A DNA stretch of 39,037 nucleotides from Paludibacteraceae bacterium (GTDB taxonomy: Bacteria > Bacteroidota > Bacteroidia > Bacteroidales > Paludibacteraceae): positions 1-39,037 of the forward strand of contig JAGCLW010000056.1 in NCBI GenBank assembly GCA_017646805.1. Direction: 5' to 3'. This document shows positions 14,753 through 22,900 of the stretch, piece by piece. The position numbers and the translations under genes were made by a program. The notes under the pieces were generated by a model that ran no database searches, was not told where the DNA came from, and saw only the letters and a program-made list of their open reading frames with translations. Each line of letters opens with the position of its first letter. The first letter of the stretch is position 1.

Positions 14753-17275
14753 CTATTTACTTCTATATTCTAACTCCGCCCAACGTGAAGCAAAAGCCCA
14801 CAACTCAAGCGGATGATAATCTGAAACTATAGGTTCTCCATTGAGTTTACCTTTATTTTTGTCGCACACCTCTTTTATACAGTTTTCAATCATACTATTG
14901 ACATCCTCTCCCGCACTACGGCTCTTCATTCTGCTCAAATCATACGTCAACATCCAATATGTCTTCGGTTTGGTAATTTGATGTTTTTTCATTTCTGAAT
15001 TTGCATAATGAGACATCACTTTTGAAATAAAAGACTTTGGCAATTTGTTTGAATCGAGCAACTTTACAATCTTTACTTTCAGTTTCTCAACCGTTGTGAA
15101 TTCCAAATCCCAATTCAACGGAAAATCCATAAAAGACAGTGCATTCTTATCAACTCCTTTTACAGAATGACCTTTTGCTGCTTTCTCTTCTGTATCACTC
15201 TCCTCCGCACCTTTCATTATAGGATATGATGGAGAAATAATTGCAACTCCACCAGACACAGAAAAGGCTTTGTTTTCGCATGTAAACTCTCTAAAATCAT
15301 CTTTTATTCGTTTTGCTATTTCTATTGTCACATCCCAACTTCCGACAATAAAGACATCATCACCTCCGCTATACACGATAAAAGATTTCTCTGGAGCAAC
15401 CTCTTTCCATATCGTATTAAGATAACCTGAGAAGAAGAAGTCGAAAGAACGGCTCAACGCCGCGTATCTCGATAGTGTTGCACGCTCAGACGGAATTCCT
15501 TGTTGAAAAATATGTCCAAGGTTGTCAACGTCCATCCTTAACACTCCCATTCTTGAAAAACGCCCCTCTTCATTTTTTGCGTCACACATCTCTTCAAAAG
15601 TGGAATTGTTAAACTCGTTTCCTCCATAAAAGTCCAACGCATATATATTATTAATACCGTCCACTGTGCGCATAAAGTCACAATTTCCGTTCTTACCATT
15701 CAGCGTAATCACTGTAACCTTGTCTGCTGAGGCTTTTAATTCCTCCTTCTTAGACTTCAAATCGTTATCATTTAGGAAATAATATGTAAAACCTAATCCT
15801 AATGGCTCAATCATAGTCATATTACTCCAGTATGACAAAGGTTCTCCATCTTTCACCACTAATAAATCTACATCTCTCAGTTTCTCTCCTATTTCTATCT
15901 GTTTGGCTGTTGTTGGTTTCAGTATCAAAAAGTCTTTCTTTATCTGCTTTTCTGTTGCCAAAAACTCTTCTCCTGTTATAGTGTCTCTTTGTGCATCTCC
16001 TCCCTGCATCAATGGTTTAAAGAATTGCGAATAATTATCCTTAATCAACTGAGAAAACTTCGTATTCTTTTTTCGGTCTCTTAATTGGAACAACTTGCCC
16101 CAAACTTCTCCAAGCCCACCATTCTTATGCATCAATGCATCCTCAGACAAACCTACACTATCTATCGCAACAAACAAAGATGTTCCGTGCGATTCAAACA
16201 GCTTCTTTTCAATTGTCGAAACAGCCTCTTTCAGTTGTTCTTTTACATACTTGGTATTAGGAGCAAGAAGATAAAAGCCTCCGCCTGAATTATATATAAT
16301 ATTTGCCTGAAACAGATTAAGTTGTTTCAACAAATACCTTACAACTGTATCAGATAACAATCTCAAATAGAACGACCTACCTTTCAAATTCTTACCTGCA
16401 TATTTCGAAACAATCTGATATATATACGGCTGAATGCCACTGAAATCAGCTCCTACAAGTAAGAACGGTTCGTCCCCTGCCTTTTCTCCGTTTTCATAAT
16501 CGTATAAACAAACAGAAAGTGCTGCAGTTGTTTTCAAATGGTCATACAGCGACACATCAGGAAAATTTATTGTACTTGCCGGAACACAACTTGTATATTT
16601 CTGCAACAGATTCAAAAAAGTCTCTGCAAATGCTTTATAGGTATTCGCCTGAATAAACTTAAATTCTCCTACAAAATCATTCCACAAGGACAAATAATCT
16701 GCATCTTCCTCAAAATTCTTTTTGGGGAAATAATCTTGAGTCAAAGAAAGTTTTTCTATTGGCATGTGCCTCCAATTTGTTTTACTATTGCGCTCTACAT
16801 CAGACAATTCTATTGTTTCCAAAATCGATGTCATTCTTTTCTTCTTAAAAGAATCCCAACCGGTTTCCTCCTCATCTTGCGCATCTTTCATCGCAATATC
16901 TGAACTACGGTCCATACCAGATGAAAGACAATCAGCCTTTTTTATCAATCGACCTAAATCAGAAATTTGCCCTTCTGCCAAATGATGCCCGGCCGACAAA
17001 TTGACAATATTGTTCCTATCAATCAAATCTGCAAAATCCGAACCCACAAGATTGCGGAAAACTTCCGAATTATCTTCTATAAACTGTACAGTCCATAAAA
17101 CATGCTTATGAGAATAAAAACCTCTGTATTGAGGACAAAAAGTTGATTCTGTTTTGCAATGCTCTTTTAAGTACTTGCTTGAATGAACAGCTCCTGTATC
17201 CGCCCTCTGATAAAACTTACCGATATCGTGCAACAATGCTGCTAAATAAATATGTTCTCGTACATGATTTTTCAT
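14753..17275 (-). CDS. csm1: Cas10/Csm1, with HD nuclease and cyclic oligoadenylate synthase motifs
   Basis: The 840-residue protein is the large subunit of the type III-A complex. The HD nuclease motif is H16-D17 in LAALLHDIGKFYQRAD, with downstream histidines such as those in GHHLAEG. The first palm domain follows, with LVGADFSGIQPYIYQI and GRSFYLRLLSD. The second palm domain carries the cyclase motif GGDD at residues 637-640 (FIVYSGGDDVFIVG), required for making cyclic oligoadenylates from ATP. Both activities thus look intact: target-stimulated ssDNA cleavage and second messenger production. A C-terminal helical domain completes the protein. It begins 11 bases after cas6 and fits the family length. 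The CARF nuclease downstream is the likely receiver of the signal. Confidence 0.96.
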   Translation of the reverse strand: MKNHVREHIYLAALLHDIGKFYQRADTGAVHSSKYLKEHCKTESTFCPQYRGFYSHKHVLWTVQFIEDNSEVFRNLVGSDFADLIDRNNIVNLSAGHHLAEGQISDLGRLIKKADCLSSGMDRSSDIAMKDAQDEEETGWDSFKKKRMTSILETIELSDVERNSKTNWRHMPIEKLSLTQDYFPKKNFEEDADYLSLWNDFVGEFKFIQANTYKAFAETFLNLLQKYTSCVPASTINFPDVSLYDHLKTTAALSVCLYDYENGEKAGDEPFLLVGADFSGIQPYIYQIVSKYAGKNLKGRSFYLRLLSDTVVRYLLKQLNLFQANIIYNSGGGFYLLAPNTKYVKEQLKEAVSTIEKKLFESHGTSLFVAIDSVGLSEDALMHKNGGLGEVWGKLFQLRDRKKNTKFSQLIKDNYSQFFKPLMQGGDAQRDTITGEEFLATEKQIKKDFLILKPTTAKQIEIGEKLRDVDLLVVKDGEPLSYWSNMTMIEPLGLGFTYYFLNDNDLKSKKEELKASADKVTVITLNGKNGNCDFMRTVDGINNIYALDFYGGNEFNNSTFEEMCDAKNEEGRFSRMGVLRMDVDNLGHIFQQGIPSERATLSRYAALSRSFDFFFSGYLNTIWKEVAPEKSFIVYSGGDDVFIVGSWDVTIEIAKRIKDDFREFTCENKAFSVSGGVAIISPSYPIMKGAEESDTEEKAAKGHSVKGVDKNALSFMDFPLNWDLEFTTVEKLKVKIVKLLDSNKLPKSFISKVMSHYANSEMKKHQITKPKTYWMLTYDLSRMKSRSAGEDVNSMIENCIKEVCDKNKGKLNGEPIVSDYHPLELWAFASRWAELEYRSK

Positions 17276-17286
17276 AATAATATCAT

Positions 17287-17961
17287 TTATTTTTTCATTT
17301 GTTTTATTATTCCAAATCCAACACTTACACCTTTTCCTAGACCAATGTAATTTGGCAAAGATACATTTGTTATAAAAAAAAGATCCAAAGCAATCATTTT
17401 TACATTTTTATAAACACAAATTTGTTCTTTTTCTATTAATTGAATACTACATTTTATTTGTTTATCAAAAAAAATCCCTAAACTCTTACTCATGGATAAA
17501 ATATTTGCGTTTAAAATTGCTTCCAAAAAACAACATTTTTCACTTAAAGATTGAAGATTTTGATAATGTAAAAAATTTTCTTTATTCAGTGGAAGCCATT
17601 TTCGAATAGAATAAAAAAATGTTGTATCCCAAATTTGAATAATTTGTTGCGAAGGAGATATTGTGTCTACTTCAAATTTCAACATTTGCTCACCTATTCT
17701 CAAATCAAAATTTCCAGAAGCAAAAAATTGACCAATCACTTCGACTCCATCACCTATACAAACTAATGTTGCTCGTTTATTCAGTCGTTTATATTGAATA
17801 AATGGATAACGATAACGTAAAACATCATTTCCTTGATGATTATGAAAAAGTAAATTATTTGATTTACTAGTTTTGTCAATAACTGCTCCTCGAAACAAAG
17901 GAATCTCTTTAAAATTCAATTCATTCTTAAATCGTACGACTAAAATTGGTATTTTCTTCAT
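17287..17961 (-). CDS. cas6: Cas6-like pre-crRNA endonuclease
   Basis: Cas6 cuts the repeat transcript eight bases before each spacer to make the crRNA handle. The 224-residue protein has an N-terminal ferredoxin-like part with FRGAVIDK, HNHQ (H40 and H42, candidate catalytic histidines) and RYRYPFIQYKRLN, and ends with the glycine-rich loop GLGKGVSVGFGIIKQ that defines Cas6/RAMP nucleases. I use the ATG at 17959-17961; a TTG nine codons upstream overlaps the predicted -7 promoter box and is unlikely to be the start. It is the first gene of the operon. To the eye it is richer in A and T than csm1-csm5. No cas1 or cas2 is present beside it. Confidence 0.85.
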   Translation of the reverse strand: MKKIPILVVRFKNELNFKEIPLFRGAVIDKTSKSNNLLFHNHQGNDVLRYRYPFIQYKRLNKRATLVCIGDGVEVIGQFFASGNFDLRIGEQMLKFEVDTISPSQQIIQIWDTTFFYSIRKWLPLNKENFLHYQNLQSLSEKCCFLEAILNANILSMSKSLGIFFDKQIKCSIQLIEKEQICVYKNVKMIALDLFFITNVSLPNYIGLGKGVSVGFGIIKQMKK

Positions 17962-17985
17962 TTTAAATTTATAAAATTTTACCTG

Positions 17986-17993
17986 CAAGTATA
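17986..17993 (-). promoter_or_regulatory. Possible -7 box of the cas operon promoter
   Basis: On the minus strand TATACTTG matches the Bacteroidota -7 consensus TAnnTTTG at all but one position and lies 25 bases before the cas6 ATG. I see no clear TTTG box 20 bases upstream, so support is partial. The position, between a strong upstream terminator and cas6, is right. Confidence 0.45.
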
Positions 17994-18048
17994 ATTATTT
18001 TTTTATCATTTATTCATATTTTTTATTATATTTTACAACATAAAAAAA

Positions 18049-18074
18049 AAGAAAACACCATTTGATGTCTTCTT
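18049..18074 (-). terminator. Intrinsic terminator of the usp-A2M-U32 operon
   Basis: Read on the minus strand, AAGAAGACATC pairs with GGTGTTTTCTT (11 pairs including two G-U) around an AAAT loop and is followed by a run of at least seven T residues. The first arm starts at the stop codon of the U32 gene. It separates this operon from the cas operon. Confidence 0.85.
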
Positions 18075-19900
18075 TATCTATAAACTTTCATTTCGCAATT
18101 TTTGCAATCAAATTCTAATCGCAAAAGAATTTTTCCTCTTCGCAAAAAAAGTGGTTTTGCTATTTGTTTCGTTTGTTTGGAACAACTTCCCATCGCAAAT
18201 CGGATACAATATCGGCAAGTCATCAACAACGATTGCGACGGCATTTTTTTCTCAAACGAAGAGGTCAATCGTTCGCTTTTTGCACCGCTATCAATCAACA
18301 ACAATTTGGCTTGTTCGTTGTGCAAATTATCTTGAAAAGAGTAATGAACAATCTTTGCAATTTCGGCAAAAGACGCTTTGTTTTTCCGATGATTGACAGT
18401 CGGTTTTGATTCAAAATTTTGTTGCGAACCGAATTTTCTTCTTATGGTTGAAAGTATCGAATTGGGGATAAACGGCACATAATCCAAACCGTATTCTATG
18501 TTTTTCAATTCGTAAATCGTATCGCCCAATTTTCCTAATTGTTCCGTCAGATTAGTGGCGGCTCGTTCTTCGTTTTTTGCTTTTTCGTGAGGCAATTCCA
18601 CCACGTGCGTTTCGTTTATTTCCGGAATAAAAAAAGCATAACCATTGGTTGTTTCCGACAAATGAATCGAAATAGGAATGCGACGCGTTGAAGCGTCTTT
18701 TTTTGAAAGCATTTTTTCAAAAACAATATCAAAATTGCGATTCAACAAATACGTTCCAGACGGAATCGATGTTCGCTCCGAAAGAGTCAATTTGTTGCCG
18801 TCTACCCGATTGACACGAAAACCTTTTGTTTCGCCCGAAGACAATCGAATACAACAACCGTCGCCATTGTGCAAACAAACGCCATCTTTTAAATTTACCG
18901 ACAACTCTCCACGAGGCGAAACGCTCAAATATCCGATCGTTTCGCCAATGGATTTTGGTGTTTCAAAATTCCAAATTTCGCCACGATTTCCCGAAAGAAA
19001 ATAATCCGTAGATCCTCGATGAAACGTTTTTTCCAAATTAGGTTCAAAGGTATAAGAACAAATGCCTTTTGAAGCCTTTTTCAACGTTTTTCGTTCTTGC
19101 AAAGCTTTGTCTATCAACCGACGATAATAAGCCGTCACGTTGCGAACATAACTTTCGTCTTTCAATCGTCCTTCAATCTTGAACGAACGCACTCCGGCGT
19201 CCAACATTTCGCCGACAAACGCACTACGATTCATGTCTTTCAACGAAAGCAAATGTTGATTTTTCACCAAAACAGAGCCATTTTCATCTTCAAGATCAAA
19301 AGACAACCGACACGGTTGCGAACATTCGCCACGATTGGCACTACGATTGGTCAAAGCCTGTGACAAATAACATTGTCCGCTATACGACACACACAAAGCT
19401 CCATGCACAAAAGCCTCAATCGGCACGCTGATTTGTGTTGCAATTTGTTTGATTTGCGACAACGACAATTCTCGAGCAAGAACAATTTGTTGAAAACCCA
19501 ACGATTCTAAAAACTGTGCTTTTTCCAGCGTTCGCGTATCCATTTGCGTTGACGCATGCAACGGAATCGGCGGCAAATTTAAACGAAGTAAGCCGTAATC
19601 TTGTACGATGAAAGCATCGACTCCAACTTCATACAATTGCCACATCAACAATTCGGCTTGAGACAATTCTTCATCAGTCAAAATCGTATTGATCGTAACG
19701 TAAATTTTCACACCAAATTGGTGAGCATACGTACAAAGTTGAGCAATGTCATCAATCGAATTACCGGCATTTTGTCTTGCTCCAAACGAAGGACCTCCGA
19801 TATATACAGCGTCGGCTCCGCTATCAATGGCCGCACGACCACAAAGCAAATCACGTGCGGGAGCAAGAAGTTCTACTTGATTCAAATCGGACATTTTCAT
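18074..19900 (-). CDS. U32 peptidase-family protein, RlhA-like RNA hydroxylation factor
   Basis: The 608-residue protein has the U32 core: VELLAPARDLLCGRAAIDSG at residues 9-28, ADAVYIGGPSFGARQNA, then HGALCVSYSGQCYLSQ and NRGECSQPCRLSF. The four core cysteines are C170, C177, C193 and C197. A second domain of about 300 residues follows (DUF3656-like) and the C terminus has further cysteines (CRYC, CDCKNC-like pattern). Escherichia coli relatives with this layout (RlhA, formerly YdcP) take part in hydroxylating 23S rRNA, while shorter U32 proteins act on tRNA; this length and second domain favour the RlhA type. Its ATG overlaps the stop of the upstream alpha-2-macroglobulin gene by four bases. 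Confidence 0.85.
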   Translation of the reverse strand: MKMSDLNQVELLAPARDLLCGRAAIDSGADAVYIGGPSFGARQNAGNSIDDIAQLCTYAHQFGVKIYVTINTILTDEELSQAELLMWQLYEVGVDAFIVQDYGLLRLNLPPIPLHASTQMDTRTLEKAQFLESLGFQQIVLARELSLSQIKQIATQISVPIEAFVHGALCVSYSGQCYLSQALTNRSANRGECSQPCRLSFDLEDENGSVLVKNQHLLSLKDMNRSAFVGEMLDAGVRSFKIEGRLKDESYVRNVTAYYRRLIDKALQERKTLKKASKGICSYTFEPNLEKTFHRGSTDYFLSGNRGEIWNFETPKSIGETIGYLSVSPRGELSVNLKDGVCLHNGDGCCIRLSSGETKGFRVNRVDGNKLTLSERTSIPSGTYLLNRNFDIVFEKMLSKKDASTRRIPISIHLSETTNGYAFFIPEINETHVVELPHEKAKNEERAATNLTEQLGKLGDTIYELKNIEYGLDYVPFIPNSILSTIRRKFGSQQNFESKPTVNHRKNKASFAEIAKIVHYSFQDNLHNEQAKLLLIDSGAKSERLTSSFEKKMPSQSLLMTCRYCIRFAMGSCSKQTKQIAKPLFLRRGKILLRLEFDCKNCEMKVYR

Positions 19901-22900
19901 CGGTTTTCCTCACTTAACACGACCATATTTTTTGCTTCGCCAACACCTTTAAACATAGGGAAATACATCATTTCGGCAGTCGATGGATTTACAAAATACT
20001 TTCCGGCAAATTTCGCATTCAAACGAATTGTAAAATGATATTTTCCAATAGGCAACGTGCGACAATATATCACAACACGATCTCGCATCACTTCTCGATG
20101 TACTTCGTGAGACAAATACAACAATCGATAATTGGTTGCTTCCACCGAACAACCGGCAGGAATCGGCACTTCAATTTTTACAAAATCGGCATCTTTTTTC
20201 ACCGACAAATCTACATCAATCACCTTTTCTTCACCAACTTTCATTGTATCCGGCATTCGAACATTTAAGACAAAAAGCGATGTGTCAATTTGCGGTTTTT
20301 CAATCCATTCTTTTTGTATGGCAGAAAGATAAACGGGTGCATCGCCACGTTTTCGAGCAACGATTTTTTCCCCATTATAAGAATACGTTTTTGGCAAATC
20401 AAGAGTGCGATCATTCACAGCACCTTTCAAAATGACCGAAGCCACTTTTTTGTCTGCTTGTTCGGCCGACGAAAACAACGTATTGATAACGTTGGAAGAC
20501 ACGTACGTATTTCCCCAACCCAACGAAGTGCGTTGCTCATAAAACCACGAACGAATTTTGCTCAATACCGACTCTTTCGCACCATGTTTTGCAAGAATTT
20601 CATACGCCAACAACGTCATCGAACGATTGTCTTCCCAAAAAGGGAAACGCTTTGCAAGATTTGTCGTAGAATTGGCATAATATACACTTCCCAAAAGATT
20701 TGTACGTTGATACAAATTCAAATCGCTCAAATCGTATTTTACGCCACAACGTTGTTTTATTCGTATCAAACGCAAACGATCGTATGCAGAAGAAAGTTGA
20801 CACCCTTGACGATCGATACGTTGCAGAATTGTTTTATAATCAATCGTACTCATCGTTTCGTCAATTTCCAATAAAGCTTCCAAATAATTGAGCAAATCCA
20901 CACCGTATTGAGGCTGAGCAATCAATTGCTGAATATAAGCAGTCAAAGAAGATGAATATTCAGGCAAATGAACATCATAACCGGCAGAACGAGCTTTGCT
21001 CAAAGCTTTCAAGACGTGTATCGTTATCCATTCTTCATCATCTGACACTTTTCCGTACCAGCCCCAACCGCCATTTTCATTTTGATTCTTTGCCAATTTT
21101 TTGATAATATTTTTCACTTCTTTTTCATACGAAAAACGATTTCCTTCCGACTGCATACGTTGTTGATGCAACAGCATGGCAACTAATTTTGACGCTAATT
21201 GTTCGTTGCATTCATAATCGTATTTCAACAACAAATCAATTTCTTGTTCCAAAACTTCCATTTCTTTGCTATAAACATGAAGTTCGGTATTTTTTCCTTT
21301 TGGCAAATCCAAAACAACCGAATCTTTCAACGTTCGCAAAACGCCCCAAACGCCATTTTTTTGTTCAATTCCTTTGCGATAAACAGCAATCGAACGTTCT
21401 TCCCCATCAAAATAACCATCTGCCCGATCAATACGATATGCAACACGCAAAGAATCAGTTGATTGTGCCAACAACGGATAAGATTCCACAACACCATCTT
21501 TTGCTTTGATAGAAATGGATTTTTGTCCTCCGATTTGCACATTATTTATCAAAAATTGTGATTTGACACGAGCTCCTTGAGCCGTTACATTTCGCAATTT
21601 ACAAATAGCACTTGATTCGTCTCCTTGCAACAAAAAACGAGGAAGAGACAATTGTCCCATCAAAGGTTTGTAACTCATCACATCGGCTTCGTATGTTGCC
21701 GTACGCACATCTGGAGATACGGCAAGAAACATTGTGTGCCAACGAGTTATATCATCTGGATAAGTCACATTGAATTTCAATTTTCCTTCTTTATCTGTTG
21801 TCAAACGCGGTTGCCAAAAAGCACAATCCGAAAAATTATTTCGCATTCCGTATTCGTCATTCGTCGCTGTCATGAAATCTTCATCAATCAAATCCAACGA
21901 ATTTTTATACGTAGTTATTACAATCACGCCATTTCCTCCTTTTCCGGCATACATTGTAGGCACTTTTTTCAACACATTTATTGTCTTAATCTCCGTCGGA
22001 GAAAGAGAATCTATTGACGAAACAATTTTTCCATCAACAACATAAAGCGGTTTGGAAGATGACGACGAAACGCCTTTCACTTGAATATCTCCAAATTCTT
22101 CAGTGACAGCAGAAATCGAAGATTCTCTTGGTGCAGAAAATAATAACGCATTTTTGTTGTATCTCACGCCATCTTCAATAAAATCATACGACAACTCCTC
22201 CATTTCTTTTTCATCAACATTGATAGCCAATTCTTTTGGATATTCGTAACGAATATAATCTCCAAATTGCGAAGAAAGCACAATGTCCAAAGCGGGTTGT
22301 TCTTTGCTCGACTTCATCGGTTCAAGATACACACGTTTCATTCGTTTTTCTTCCGATTCCACTTGCAACGTGATAGGAAGATCGTTTCGTTTTTTAAATG
22401 AGAAAAATCCTGAAAAATCCGTTTTCAACATTGCTTTGTATTCCAATACGACAACAGTTGCTCCGGCAATTCCATTTCCTTTTCTATCTCGCACAAAACC
22501 TCCTACAAGATCGCCCACAGTGAACAACGTATCTTTTTCCGCTTTCAAATGATTGAGATAAGCCGAAAGAATTTCTTCTTTTTGATTCATCATGACACGC
22601 TCTTGCTCATAACCTTCTGCAGAATTACGTCTCAAACATTGTGTGAGCATATTCAAAAATTGATTATACAAACACGATTTTGTCGTCGGTTGATATACTT
22701 GCAATGAATCATAAACAAAAAGTGTAGAATCATTTTTGACCGAAACGTCGAAATAGACAAATTCGTTGGTATCAAACAATGACATCAAAATATAATCGCC
22801 TTGTGGCAATCGCACGTTGTGAGAGGCTCCTAACACGGCAACGACAGAAGAATCCTTGTCCAAAGCAATTATATTCAACGGATTATACATCTTCAAAGAA

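Noticed and set aside
20290..20874. A 194-codon plus-strand frame opposite the alpha-2-macroglobulin gene
   Set aside because: It is a shadow frame inside a well-supported 1895-residue gene, with no recognisable domain.
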